Below are positions 1 to 7,816 of a DNA stretch of 64,000 nucleotides, in pieces. The position numbers and the translations under genes were made by a program. Within the stretch, counting starts at the first letter, position 1; each line of letters starts with the position of its first letter. This DNA is from Desulfopila inferna (GTDB lineage: Bacteria; Desulfobacterota; Desulfobulbia; Desulfobulbales; Desulfocapsaceae), in the NCBI RefSeq assembly GCF_016919005.1, contig NZ_JAFFQE010000004.1, forward strand, positions 186,001 to 250,000, given 5' to 3'. A model generated the notes under the pieces. It searched no databases, was not told the DNA's origin, and saw nothing but the letters and a program-made list of their open reading frames with translations.

Positions 1-58
1 AAGAGGCAAGAGAAGAATACATCGGGCATCCTTCTCTTTTTGCGGCAGGAATGATGGT

Positions 59-100
59 GCCGTCAGCACGTTAGGAGCCATGCTGACGGCTTTTGTTTTT
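59..100 (+). terminator. Intrinsic terminator of a gene left of the window
   Basis: A perfect 10-bp stem (59-68 with 81-90, 12-nt loop) is followed on the + strand by TTTTGTTTTT. The T-run orientation means it ends a + transcript entering from outside the window; on the minus strand, downstream of the first PRC-barrel gene, no T-run follows the stem. Seen directly; which gene it serves is unknown. Confidence 0.7.
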
Positions 101-116
101 AATGACCTGGGCTTAT

Positions 117-689
117 TTAGTTACTACTGGGACTCTGGGTGTCGATCTTCTGAGGATCTGTGAAATCCTGGGTATCTATGTTCGTCTGAGGAGCCGGTTC
201 CATAGGATCTGGATCCATCTGGTCGGTCATCGTGGTATCCCCTGGGTCTTCTTTTTCCCACGCCGGCGCTACACCGTAGTGAGTTTCCAGGTCACGCCGA
301 TAATCACGATCAGACAATTCGGCCTGTGCCGGGACGTTTTCAAGTCTGTTTTCATCAATAGTAAGTTTGGCCTGCTCACCGTCAAACTCGAATGCTCCCA
401 GCGGTGCGGCTACTATTTCCTCACCAGTCTCAAGCGCCCCTTCCCTGGAAATGGTGACGAACTGTACCTCGCCCGTTTCCGTATCGATCCTTACCTCTTT
501 GATTTCACCGATTTCATCACCTGTCTGCGAGACGACCTGCATTCCCTTTAATTCCTCAGCAGATTTGATTTTGGCTGATTCCAGCTGTTGTTCTGCTGAT
601 GATTTCGTGTACTCATCCGCTGCGTAAAGCGGAACTGTAAAGGCCAGTGTCGCTGCAGCTGTGATCAACTTTGTAGCTAATTTATTCAT
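117..689 (-). CDS. Exported PRC-barrel domain protein, paralog A (190 aa)
   Basis: No specific function is known. It has a clear Sec signal peptide (residues 1-23, ending PLYA before AD) and one PRC-barrel domain at about 45-120 with the usual GDEIGEIKEV and FVTISREG blocks, then an acidic, Pro/Met-rich tail. It is one of three paralogs on this strand (with 1029-1664 and 2150-2737); all share the layout signal peptide, PRC barrel, then a YR.(D/E)LE.HYG.(A/S)PAWE motif. The start has AAGAGGAACT upstream at good spacing. It is transcribed alone from the sigma-54 promoter at 854-869 with a leader of about 150 nt. PRC barrels in other proteins bind RNA-processing or photosynthetic partners; here a periplasmic stress or envelope role is inference. 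Confidence 0.85.
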   Translation of the reverse strand: MNKLATKLITAAATLAFTVPLYAADEYTKSSAEQQLESAKIKSAEELKGMQVVSQTGDEIGEIKEVRIDTETGEVQFVTISREGALETGEEIVAAPLGAFEFDGEQAKLTIDENRLENVPAQAELSDRDYRRDLETHYGVAPAWEKEDPGDTTMTDQMDPDPMEPAPQTNIDTQDFTDPQKIDTQSPSSN

Positions 690-853
690 GATTAGTTCCT
701 CTTGGTAACTATCTTATTGAGTGGTTAGGTGCATCCATTCTGTCCTGTTTTCCAACCAGCTGAGCTGCAGACGCTGTATATTAAGCGTCTCTGTGCTATC
801 CAATTTAGCAGAAAGCCGGTTATCAGGCTGGTTGCTAGCGTATACTTTAGTGG

Positions 854-869
854 AGCAATTATTATGCCA
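854..869 (-). promoter_or_regulatory. Sigma-54 promoter of PRC-barrel paralog A
   Basis: On the minus strand the sequence reads TGGCATAATAATTGCT: GG and GC are separated by exactly 10 nt, the obligatory -24/-12 geometry. The same element precedes each of the three paralogs. The start point would be near 843. The leader holds small hairpins, for example AGACGCT/AGCGTCT around 771-792. Confidence 0.75.
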
Positions 870-925
870 GCGGAAAAGAGAAAGCGGAGGGTGACAATAA
901 GCTTCCTCAACGGCCTCCAGCAAGC

Positions 926-957
926 AAAAAAGGGGTGCCGCGAAGGCACCCCTTTTT
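926..957. terminator. Bidirectional intrinsic terminator after PRC-barrel paralog B
   Basis: A 9-bp stem, 931-939 with 945-953 (loop GCGAA), is flanked by an A-run (926-931) and a T-run (953-957), so it can stop transcription in both directions. It lies 72 nt past the stop of the gene at 1029-1664 and insulates it from paralog A. Confidence 0.85.
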
Positions 958-1028
958 GATTACAATAATGAATGGCTGCGGCAACGCCGCTTATGCGGTG
1001 TCACCGGTTGCAGATAAAGACGGATCTC

Positions 1029-1664
1029 TTAGTTCTGGGTATCTATTTTCTGTGGATCTGTAAACTCCTGAGAATCTATGTTCGTCTGGGGAGCCGGTTC
1101 ACCAGACTCTTGCATCTGCGGACCCTGGGTGGTGTCGCCTAGATCTTCCTTCTCCCATGCCGGAGCCACACCATAGTGAGTCTCTAAGTCGCGCTGGTAA
1201 TCTCTGTCGTTAGCCTCTGCTGTCTGCTCCGGGACATTTTCGAGCTTGGATTGGTCAACGGTCAATGTAGCCTGTTCATCGCCAAATTCGAAGGCGCCCA
1301 GCGGAGCTGCAACTTCCTCGCCGCCCATGCCGAGAATACCGCCCTTGGAGATAGTGACGAATTGTACTTCACCGGACTGCTCGTCTATCTTGACGTTTTT
1401 GATTTCACCAATCTCTTCTCCCTCCTGAGAAACTACTGCCATTCCTTGAAGCTCCTCTGCTGTTATCAATTGACCGGCCTGCATTTTATCGGTCTGCATT
1501 TGACCGGTCTGCATTTGATCGGAATGCATTTTATCGGACTGCTGCTGAGTTGCACCCGCCGGCTGTTGAGAGTCGGATTTCATACCAGGCTCGTCAGCGG
1601 CATAGAGTGGAATAGCGAAGGCCAATGCTGCGGATGTGATAAAAGTGATTGTTGCTTTCTTCAT
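1029..1664 (-). CDS. Exported PRC-barrel domain protein, paralog B (211 aa)
   Basis: Second member of the PRC-barrel trio, function unknown. The start at 1664 is chosen because AAGGAGGAAC lies just upstream and a signal peptide (MKKATITF...PLYA) begins there; the open frame extends further upstream without support. Between signal peptide and barrel is a low-complexity linker made of a degenerate 5-residue unit (SDKMH, SDQMQ, TGQMQ, TDKMQ, AGQ), encoded by 15-nt direct repeats at about 1478-1545. The barrel (GEEIGEIKNVKIDEQSGEVQ) and the HYGVAPAWEKED motif match paralog A closely. It has its own sigma-54 promoter (1797-1812) and terminator (926-957), so it is a monocistronic unit. Confidence 0.87.
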   Translation of the reverse strand: MKKATITFITSAALAFAIPLYAADEPGMKSDSQQPAGATQQQSDKMHSDQMQTGQMQTDKMQAGQLITAEELQGMAVVSQEGEEIGEIKNVKIDEQSGEVQFVTISKGGILGMGGEEVAAPLGAFEFGDEQATLTVDQSKLENVPEQTAEANDRDYQRDLETHYGVAPAWEKEDLGDTTQGPQMQESGEPAPQTNIDSQEFTDPQKIDTQN

Positions 1665-1796
1665 TTTGTTCCTCCTTGATAGATGAATCGAGATGTTTCG
1701 GTGAATGCACCTTGCATCCAGTCTTCCTTTATCCCAAAAGCGGTCTGTTTGATCAGACCGTGACTGCTGTTTCTTTTCAGCAGTTGTTCTGTATGA

Positions 1797-1812
1797 AGCA
1801 ATTACCATGCCA
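1797..1812 (-). promoter_or_regulatory. Sigma-54 promoter of PRC-barrel paralog B
   Basis: Minus strand TGGCATGGTAATTGCT keeps GG-N10-GC. The predicted start is near 1786, giving a leader of about 120 nt with two stable hairpins: CGGTCTG/CAGACCG (1741-1760) and ACTGCTG/CAGCAGT (about 1762-1785). Upstream, an inverted repeat TCCGGC/GCCGGA (about 1825-1842) is a possible activator site, unproven. The rest of 1843-2023 shows nothing I recognise. Confidence 0.75.
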
Positions 1813-2023
1813 GGACTTAAAAGATGTCCGGCTCATGGGCCGGAATGGATAATTATTAGGGAATTAGAGTGACTTGCTCGGAAATTGGTAAGTTCCTGAC
1901 ACAATGTTCGGATTGGCGGACTGGAAGTTTAAAAAAATGAACTCAGAGAGCGACAAATTCATTTCAGGGCTACAATAGGAGAAGAAGAGGGGGAGTAAAA
2001 CGCCTGTATGACCAAATTTGCGC

Positions 2024-2052
2024 AAAAAAAAGGGTGCCACTACGGCACCCTT
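2024..2052 (-). terminator. Intrinsic terminator after PRC-barrel paralog C
   Basis: A 9-bp stem, 2030-2038 with 2044-2052, loop ACTAC; the minus-strand RNA then has eight U (A-run 2024-2031). It stands about 100 nt beyond the stop of the gene at 2150-2737. The sequence after it (GGCAGGAATGAATG) resembles 43-56, a trace of segmental duplication. Confidence 0.85.
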
Positions 2053-2149
2053 TACGGCAGGAATGAATGAAAACCGGCGGCCACTACATGATCAGGCCGC
2101 CGTTGATGATAATATGAGATATGGCTCAATCGCCCGTTCAACATGCATG

Positions 2150-2737
2150 TTACTGCTGAGTATCGGGAGATTCCTGCATATCCGTAGAGGTACCCGGGGT
2201 GGACTGCATGTCCGGGGAAGTAGCCGGATCCTCCATACCCGGGGATTCAGTCTCGGGCTGCATAGTCGGATCAGTTGTTTGTGGCTGGTCCATTTGGGTA
2301 TCTTGCTCCCATGCCGGGGAAATACCATAATGGCTTTCCAGCTCGCTGCGGAATTCCTGATCAGACATGTTGGCCTGCTGCGGAGCATTGTCCAGCTTGC
2401 TCTGGTCAACGGTCAGTGTAGCCTGCTCCTGGTCGATCTGCAAAGCTTCATACGGTACAGGAGTCTCTTCGCCGCCCATACCCAGCACTCCACCTCTGGA
2501 AAGGGTGACAAACTGGATTTCACCGGTCTGCTCGTCTTCGGTGACGCTCTGAATTTCACCGATTTCTTCTCCATCCTGAGAGACTACCTTCATGCCTTCC
2601 AGATCCTTGGCAGACTTACCTTCCATCGCTCCTGCCTGCGCCGGATCTTTGTCACTCTTGTCCCCTGCTGCGTAGAGAGGGCTGGCTAATGCCAGCGTCG
2701 CTACAAGTGCGATAAGAATTGTGGATAATTTCTTCAT
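2150..2737 (-). CDS. Exported PRC-barrel domain protein, paralog C (195 aa)
   Basis: Third PRC-barrel paralog, function unknown. Signal peptide MKKLSTILIALVATLALA...LYA; PRC barrel at about residues 45-125 (DLEGMKVVSQDGEEIGEIQS, FVTLSRGGVLGMGGEE); tail rich in Met, Asp, Pro, Thr and Gln. The GMGGEE loop is shared with paralog B but not A. AAGGAGGAAC precedes the ATG. It has an independent sigma-54 promoter at 2853-2868 and terminator at 2024-2052. The tail is shorter in charged HYG motifs (SHYGISPAWEQD) and more repetitive than in A and B. Tandem duplication followed by divergence of the tails is the simplest history. Confidence 0.86.
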   Translation of the reverse strand: MKKLSTILIALVATLALASPLYAAGDKSDKDPAQAGAMEGKSAKDLEGMKVVSQDGEEIGEIQSVTEDEQTGEIQFVTLSRGGVLGMGGEETPVPYEALQIDQEQATLTVDQSKLDNAPQQANMSDQEFRSELESHYGISPAWEQDTQMDQPQTTDPTMQPETESPGMEDPATSPDMQSTPGTSTDMQESPDTQQ

Positions 2738-2852
2738 GTTGTTCCTCCTTGGAATGAGTAGGGATGTCGCGTATCATTCATTCTGCCTTTATTCCTGAAC
2801 GCTGCTTAAGAATTCGGCACAGGTACCGTTTTCTTAAGATTGCTCCTTATGG

Positions 2853-2868
2853 AGCAATTAACATGCCA
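2853..2868 (-). promoter_or_regulatory. Sigma-54 promoter of PRC-barrel paralog C
   Basis: Minus strand TGGCATGTTAATTGCT, GG-N10-GC. The -12 box lies in a perfect palindrome ATTGCTCC-TTAT-GGAGCAAT (2839-2858) that covers the expected start near 2842. A second inverted repeat, CTTAAGAA/TTCTTAAG, lies in the leader at about 2807-2837. Confidence 0.75.
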
Positions 2869-2963
2869 GGAACAAAGAAAACGGAAAGGAGTAAACGCGA
2901 TGAAACTCCAAGAAAAATATCCGGGTGGAGAAGAGGAGATGGATTCAAGTCCATCTTTGCAGG

Positions 2964-2992
2964 AATCCTATCCTGCCTGGCAGGATAGGATT
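2964..2992. terminator. Strong hairpin downstream of the TraB-like gene
   Basis: A perfect 12-bp inverted repeat (2964-2975 with 2981-2992, loop CCTGG) lies 32 nt past the stop of the gene at 3024-4040. Only a short T-run follows, on the + strand (2991-2994), so it may act as a Rho-independent end, an RNA-stability hairpin, or neither. Confidence 0.45.
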
Positions 2993-3023
2993 TTACATGG
3001 TTATATCAGTTGGTTGGGTGTTG

Positions 3024-4040
3024 CTAGTTCTGCCGAGTCCGTCTTGAATGTTTGGCGTCGGCCAGAACAATGCGATCAATATCGGTCATCTCCAGGAGTT
3101 TATGGTCATCGGCCAGAGTACGGGGAATAATGATAGTGATACCATACCCTGTCTGCAGAAGGTTAAGGTTGGAGGTAAGGCTATCGGATTGGACACCACT
3201 CGGGGGCTCAATATAGATTTGCTCGTTTTCGATATAGCGGAAAATATCTTTTATATGGTTCAGGCCGATGGTAAAGAGAGCGGAGCGGTTGCCGACTGCT
3301 CCCCGGAGGAATTCATATTCAATTACACCGGGTATGTTCTGCAGAAGTTGAGCGGTCCTGACTTCTTGAAGGTATATCAGTTCATCTATGTTGCCGGCAA
3401 TTTCATCTGTTCCGCTGCCGGCATTTTTCAGTTTGCCGAGACTGCTGCGCACTGCATTATAGATTCTCCTGTCTTCTACCTGACAGGCTTGCAGGTTATA
3501 GTGCTGCATGAGCAGTTTTTCGGCGTTTACACCTGGTGAGTCGGCAGCCAGGCTCTCCAGGAGAAAAGCATTGTCCAGTTCGGGACGCAACTGATTAGAA
3601 GCATGAACAGTTGAGGGTGCCGATATGGTTTTTCCAGCGGCGAAATATCCTTCCGGAAGCAACAAATCCAGGCGTCTGTTTTCCTTCAGCCATTCTCCTA
3701 TGCGGAATATCTCCATTTGAGTTCGGACAGTGGTACTGTTATTGGCACCGCTGTTCGGGTCCCGATGGCTGATCCCGATGATATAAAGCTGTTTGGGGCT
3801 ATGCGGATTTATACGGAAGATAGCGTCACCATATTCGGCTGGCATATCTAAATAACCGGATGAATCTTGTGTGCGCTCAGGTGAGGCTAATACGCTCCCC
3901 GAGGCGGACAGGACCAATAGTGTACATATGATCAGAAAAATACCCGGGAGAGGCTTTTGGGCGGCGGCGATCAATGTGCTGCATGCAGATGCCGCACATT
4001 GGTGGACGTTGCGAAATGTATGATATGTAAATAGCTGCAT
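3024..4040 (-). CDS. TraB/GumN-like exported protein under riboswitch control
   Basis: 338 aa. After a long n-region there is a hydrophobic segment at 34-50 ending VLA, so it is exported or anchored. The core resembles the TraB/PrgY/GumN fold: a GxxH motif (GISH, 89-92), an acidic LLLPEGYF block at 127-133, and a second GLNH near residue 268. TraB-family proteins are proposed metal-dependent hydrolases; the match here is by motif only and the function is not established. No better start codon lies downstream in the N-terminal region. The gene stands alone between the PRC-barrel paralogs and the BON lipoprotein, and is preceded on its strand by a GEMM-I riboswitch (4121-4200), so its output probably follows cyclic-dinucleotide levels. 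Confidence 0.75.
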   Translation of the reverse strand: MQLFTYHTFRNVHQCAASACSTLIAAAQKPLPGIFLIICTLLVLSASGSVLASPERTQDSSGYLDMPAEYGDAIFRINPHSPKQLYIIGISHRDPNSGANNSTTVRTQMEIFRIGEWLKENRRLDLLLPEGYFAAGKTISAPSTVHASNQLRPELDNAFLLESLAADSPGVNAEKLLMQHYNLQACQVEDRRIYNAVRSSLGKLKNAGSGTDEIAGNIDELIYLQEVRTAQLLQNIPGVIEYEFLRGAVGNRSALFTIGLNHIKDIFRYIENEQIYIEPPSGVQSDSLTSNLNLLQTGYGITIIIPRTLADDHKLLEMTDIDRIVLADAKHSRRTRQN

Positions 4041-4120
4041 TTCCTGTTATTTTCCCTGTTCCGGCTATATGGTTCGTGCGGGCGGGAAGATATACAGAAA
4101 AATTCGCTCTAATCCGTATC

Positions 4121-4200
4121 TGGCAATCCCGCTGTCTAGGGTTACACGCCCTTTTAGACCGGTGACTTTGCGCATTCACCTTTCGATGAATTTGCCTTTA
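4121..4200 (-). promoter_or_regulatory. GEMM-I (cyclic-dinucleotide class I) riboswitch
   Basis: Read on the minus strand, the RNA matches the GEMM-I aptamer in order: AAAGGCAAA, a P1b hairpin ATTCAT-CGAAAG-GTGAAT with a GAAA tetraloop, the CGCAAAG joiner, CCGG then a TCTA...TAGA helix, and AGCGGGATTGCC closing the outer GGCAA/TTGCC stem. This follows the Vibrio cholerae Vc2 aptamer closely. The position equivalent to G20 appears to be G, which favours c-di-GMP over cGAMP, but the alignment was done by eye. It sits 80 nt before the TraB-like start; AGATAC/GTATATCT (about 4089-4121) could be part of the expression platform. Confidence 0.85.
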
Positions 4201-4642
4201 TCAGATAGTTTCTTGGGTAAGTGACTTTGACTATCACTCACATTTCGCGATAAATTACCATACCCCCTAATACCTGTCAACGGATGAATGATTCCTGAAA
4301 ACTGTGCAAACCCAGTTGTACAAAGGGTATCAGAAGGTGTTTTGGGAAATAAAATGAGTATTCCTGATGCAATACGAGTGGAGCAAATCGTGATGGTGTA
4401 ATAGAGAAAAGAAAATGTGTCCGAAAAAAAAACTTTAGAAGCTACAGATACGATCGTAAATTCAGCAGCATATGAGTTTTTTTTGGAATTATTATATTTT
4501 TTCACAAACCAATAAAAAGGCGAGTCCGATTAGGCGGTGAGAAATCCAGTCCCGTAGGATTGGTACTGTCGGGTTGGACAGGTAAAAATACCTGAATCCA
4601 GAATGATTCACGCTATGTACCGAAAAATGGAAGCTGCAGTGA
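4201..4642. other. AT-rich intergenic region with a possible structured segment
   Basis: No convincing gene. A minus-strand frame at 4176-4505 has no ribosome site and an unlikely composition. At about 4525-4620 the + strand contains nested complementary pieces (GTCC/GGAC, CCCG/CGGG, GGTA/TACC, TGAATC/GATTCA) that could fold into a multi-stem RNA upstream of the BON gene; I do not recognise the family. Confidence 0.35.
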
Positions 4643-4673
4643 TTTGTCTTTGTGGCACATTTATTGTATAACT
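4643..4673 (+). promoter_or_regulatory. Promoter of the BON lipoprotein gene
   Basis: Two readings overlap. A sigma-70 type: TTGTCT (4644-4649), 17 nt, TATAAC (4667-4672). A sigma-54 type: TGGCAC at 4653 with GG-N10-GT (TTGTA in place of TTGCA). The first has better boxes; the second is notable because the neighbouring PRC-barrel genes use sigma-54. Either start leaves a leader of about 70 nt. Confidence 0.5.
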
Positions 4674-4749
4674 GACTTTATCAGTTGAATAGAGTGGTCT
4701 ATTCAAGAAGATGAAAAAATCAAATTGTTGAAAAAATAGGAGAAAAACT

Positions 4750-5067
4750 ATGTTGGTGAAAAAAAGTCCGATTATTCTTACGCTTATACTGCTTGTCTTC
4801 TTTATTCCTATGATGTCGGGGTGTTATACTCCTGCAGGGCGCAGCGCCGGAGAGGTTATCGATGACTCCACAATTGCGACAAAAGTCAAAGCGAAGCTCT
4901 TTGATTCCAGTGAGCTGAGTGGGTTTGCCATCAATGTCGATACCTTCGAGCAGGTGGTAACCCTGACAGGTGCCGTTGAAACTGAACAACAAAGGGAATT
5001 GGCTACGGAGATTGCCGAATCGGTGAAAGGAGTACAGAGTGTAAATAATCTCCTTGGCCTTAAGTAA
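4750..5067 (+). CDS. BON-domain lipoprotein
   Basis: 105 aa. Signal peptide with lipobox MSGC (lipid-bearing Cys25), then a single BON domain covering residues 36-105 (DDSTIATKVKAKLFDS, VVTLTGAVETEQQ, GVQSVNNLL). BON domains, as in OsmY, associate with membranes and are often induced by osmotic or envelope stress; single-domain lipoproteins of this type are common in Proteobacteria. The start is supported by AGGAG eight bases upstream. It is followed by a small gene at 5159 with no terminator between, so they may be co-transcribed. The periplasmic-membrane role is family knowledge; a tie to the PRC-barrel cluster is inference from position. Confidence 0.88.
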   Translation: MLVKKSPIILTLILLVFFIPMMSGCYTPAGRSAGEVIDDSTIATKVKAKLFDSSELSGFAINVDTFEQVVTLTGAVETEQQRELATEIAESVKGVQSVNNLLGLK

Positions 5068-5158
5068 TCCTGGCCCCGACATTTCACGAGTCTGGCAGGT
5101 TTATGGATGAACTGCAGCCTCAGGAGTAAGGTACTCATCAGCACTCCCCGGGGGGAAA

Positions 5159-5344
5159 ATGGATAGAAAAGCATCAATAGATAAAGAAAAGGTTGATCCG
5201 GAACGGATGGAGGTCCTTCGGGGGCTGCCGATAGAAATAAAGCAACAGATAACGGGAGAGGAAGCAAGGGCATTTCTCCATAAGGAACCTCTTCCCGATA
5301 CCCTGATAGAAAAACTGAAGGGTTATCTGGATTTAGATGAATGA
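5159..5344 (+). CDS. Small acidic/basic hypothetical protein (61 aa)
   Basis: I do not recognise a family. The start has a GGGGGG Shine-Dalgarno-like run five bases upstream, the protein is highly charged with no membrane segment, and its second half (GLPIEIKQQITGEEARAFLH, LPDTLIEKLKGYL) looks like two amphipathic helices. It lies 91 bp after the BON lipoprotein and before a strong hairpin at 5418-5449, fitting the last gene of a two-gene unit. Confidence 0.6.
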   Translation: MDRKASIDKEKVDPERMEVLRGLPIEIKQQITGEEARAFLHKEPLPDTLIEKLKGYLDLDE

Positions 5345-5417
5345 TGAGGGGTATGTAGTAGAAAGCTGGGAAGTATCACTGTCAGTTTCGGGTTGGATTG
5401 CAAATGAAGACGATCGG

Positions 5418-5449
5418 AAGAGTGCGGCAACGGAAGCTGCCGCACTCTT
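5418..5449. terminator. Hairpin between the BON unit and the chemoreceptor gene
   Basis: A perfect 12-bp stem (5418-5429 with 5438-5449, 8-nt loop) with AA and TT at its ends but no long T-run. It lies between convergent genes. A second hairpin, AAGCTTTA/TAAAGCTT (about 5503-5523), overlaps the end of the chemoreceptor gene. Confidence 0.6.
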
Positions 5450-5507
5450 ACCTGAAAGAGAATTATGATCAAAAATCCATTACTACGGTAATGGAGGCAC
5501 CCAAGCT

Positions 5508-7514
5508 TTACACCTTAAAGCTTCCCACTATTGTTTTCAGCTCAGAGGCGCGACTTAGCAGGTCATCGGCACTCTCCTTGACATCATTGCTGCTGTTCGA
5601 GATACTATGAGCCGAAGCCGAAACCTCTGTAATGTCCCGGGTAATATCGGCGGCGACAGTGGAGCTCTGATTGACATTTTCATTTACTTCCTCGATCCCC
5701 TGGCTTGCCTGGGAGATATTGTCGGCAATTTCCCGGGTAGCCGCGGTCTGCTCCTCCACGGCGGTTGCTATTGTTGAGACAATATCATTTACGCCGCTGA
5801 TCACCGAGGAAATCTGGCCGATCTCATCTCCTGTCATTCTGCTGGTATTCTGAACGTTTTCAATCAATGTCTTAATATCGAGTGTGGCTGCAGCCGTCTG
5901 CTTTGCCAATTCCTTGATTTCATTGGCGACAACGGCAAAGCCCTTGCCGGCTTCACCGGCCCTGGCTGCTTCAATGGTTGCATTGAGGGCCAGGAGATTG
6001 GTCTGCTCCGATATTTCAGTAATAGTTTCCGTTACTTTGCCTATTTTATCCGCGGCCTGTCCCAGTTCGGTCATCTTGCCTGAAGCGCTCTGGGCCTGTT
6101 GCACGGCGTCGGCGGATACATTTCTCGCCTTTTCCGCATTTTCGGCAATTTCATTTATGGTGGCGCTCATCTCCTCGGCAGCGGTGGCTACCATATTGGC
6201 ATTTGTCGAAGATTGCTCCATTGCCGCAGCCACGTTATTCAGATTGGCGCTCATCTCCTCTGAGGCGGTGGCGACATTGGTGGCTCGTTGAGAAGTGTTT
6301 TCAGAGTTGGCCAGCAGGTCCTGCGAAATTTGTGAAAGACTGGTCGAGCTGACGGCTACGCCTTCTGAACTTTCGGCAATCTGCTTGACGATGCCTTGCA
6401 GTTTTTCGATAAAGACATTGAACCATTTTGCCATATCTCCGATTTCGTCTTTGGAGGAGACCTTCAGGCGCATGGTCAGATCGCCTTCTCCTTCGGCAAT
6501 ATCCTGCAGTCCGGCAACGGCGTCGTCTAAAGGTCTGGTGATCTTTTTCGAGAAGATGAAGACTAATATGCCGACAATCAGCAGAGCGGCCAGGGTCGTG
6601 AAAGCGATGCTGTTGCGAAAGGCATGCGGTTCTTTGAGGAATTCCGCTTTATTCTGGGTTAAGGCAATGCTCCAGTCTTTTAATGGAACAGGCGCATAGC
6701 CGGCAATTTTATCGACTCCCTTAAAGAAATATTCATTCACTCCCTGATTTCCGGCAAGCATTCCCCTGGTTATTTCTTCCATACCCGCCAATGTTTTCAG
6801 ATCCAGGCTAAGAATGAAATCGTCATTGGGATGTGCGTTTATAATTCCTTTTTTATCAACCATATAGGCGTAACCTGATTCACCGACTGTTGTGGAGGAG
6901 ATCAGGGCAACCAGAGCGCTTGCCTTCACCGACATTCCGAAGATCCCCAGGAACTGACCTGAATCGGAAAGAATCGGAGCGCTGACCACATAGATCAGTT
7001 TGCCCGTGGATTTCGAGCGGACAATCTCACCGACAACTGCTTTTCCAGTGCTTTTGGCTTCCTGGAAATATTCCCGGCTTGCCACATTCGATCCTTTGTA
7101 CTCGTCACCGTTTGCAAGTTCTCCGGTGTAGAGCAGCCCATTCTCGTCTGTGACAAAAATCCCCAGATATGTATCATCAAGTGCTTTATACTTCTTCTTC
7201 ATCTCGCTGCGCAGCACGGCAATGTCCTCTGTTGCCCCTTCCACACCGAGCTGTTTCACTTTTTCACCCACTTCCCGGACCTTGTAACCGGTTGCAAAAG
7301 CGGCAGCGGTTTTAGCCTGAAGCTCGATAGTCCTCTGTACAATGGAGGCAAGTTCATTAGCCTTGCTGAGGGCACTGGCCTTACCGGTATCAAGCAGAAC
7401 ACCGGTGATTTTGGGGATGGAGATAACCGCTACGATCAGCAGTGGAATGAAGACCGCCAGACAACCACCGGCAACCAGTTTAAATGAAATTGAATGAACA
7501 TCGATTTTTCTCAT
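5508..7514 (-). CDS. Methyl-accepting chemotaxis protein with periplasmic dCache sensor
   Basis: 668 aa. Inner-membrane receptor: TM1 at about 12-34, a periplasmic double-Cache region at about 40-270 (typical [15 protein letters not shown]), TM2 at about 295-320, a HAMP domain ([20 protein letters not shown]), then the long MA signalling coiled coil with the conserved tip [19 protein letters not shown] that contacts CheA/CheW. No C-terminal CheR-binding pentapeptide. The start at 7514 is the ATG with GGTGAGG upstream; the frame also opens with GTG at 7532. A FliA-like promoter lies at 7581-7608, fitting the flagellar regulon. dCache domains commonly bind amino acids or carboxylates; the ligand is unknown. 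Confidence 0.93.
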   Translation of the reverse strand: MRKIDVHSISFKLVAGGCLAVFIPLLIVAVISIPKITGVLLDTGKASALSKANELASIVQRTIELQAKTAAAFATGYKVREVGEKVKQLGVEGATEDIAVLRSEMKKKYKALDDTYLGIFVTDENGLLYTGELANGDEYKGSNVASREYFQEAKSTGKAVVGEIVRSKSTGKLIYVVSAPILSDSGQFLGIFGMSVKASALVALISSTTVGESGYAYMVDKKGIINAHPNDDFILSLDLKTLAGMEEITRGMLAGNQGVNEYFFKGVDKIAGYAPVPLKDWSIALTQNKAEFLKEPHAFRNSIAFTTLAALLIVGILVFIFSKKITRPLDDAVAGLQDIAEGEGDLTMRLKVSSKDEIGDMAKWFNVFIEKLQGIVKQIAESSEGVAVSSTSLSQISQDLLANSENTSQRATNVATASEEMSANLNNVAAAMEQSSTNANMVATAAEEMSATINEIAENAEKARNVSADAVQQAQSASGKMTELGQAADKIGKVTETITEISEQTNLLALNATIEAARAGEAGKGFAVVANEIKELAKQTAAATLDIKTLIENVQNTSRMTGDEIGQISSVISGVNDIVSTIATAVEEQTAATREIADNISQASQGIEEVNENVNQSSTVAADITRDITEVSASAHSISNSSNDVKESADDLLSRASELKTIVGSFKV

Positions 7515-7580
7515 ACTTCTAATCCTCACCACAATAATTTAATTAACCGAGATAGTTAGATAACTAACAAACATATTATT

Positions 7581-7608
7581 TTATCGACGGATTTAAGCCT
7601 TTTCTTTA
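7581..7608 (-). promoter_or_regulatory. FliA (sigma-28)-type promoter of the chemoreceptor gene
   Basis: On the minus strand TAAAGAAA (7601-7608), 12 nt, GTCGATAA (7581-7588). The consensus is TAAAGTTT-N11-GCCGATAA, so the -10 matches 7 of 8 and the spacing is one base long. It sits about 65 nt before the start codon. Confidence 0.6.
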
Positions 7609-7770
7609 ATGAATTTTTTGATTGAAAACACCTTTTCTTGAGGACATAGGTCTGGGAATTATAGGTTGGGGAAGAGAATTAACCAGCGGAAACAGATGCT
7701 TGTGAGAATTATTACTGAAAACGATAGTTGTGACTGCTTGAATCCATTTTGACGGTTAAGTGAGAAAGGA

Positions 7771-7801
7771 CGGGCAGGAATTGAATATCCTTTCCTGCCC
7801 G
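7771..7801 (-). terminator. Terminator-like hairpin after the cupin gene
   Basis: A 10-bp stem CGGGCAGGAA/TTCCTGCCCG (7771-7780 with 7792-7801) starts 16 nt beyond the stop of the cupin gene. On the minus strand the tail is GTCCTTTCTC, a weak U-tract. Confidence 0.6.
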
Positions 7802-7816
7802 GTCATCACCGCAATA

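Noticed and set aside
2764-3130. Small + frames upstream of the third PRC-barrel gene
   Set aside because: They run over a sigma-54 promoter, a palindrome and the end of the convergent TraB-like gene; no support as genes.
4176-4505. 109-aa minus-strand frame upstream of the riboswitch
   Set aside because: No ribosome site, unlikely composition, and it overlaps the GEMM-I aptamer end.
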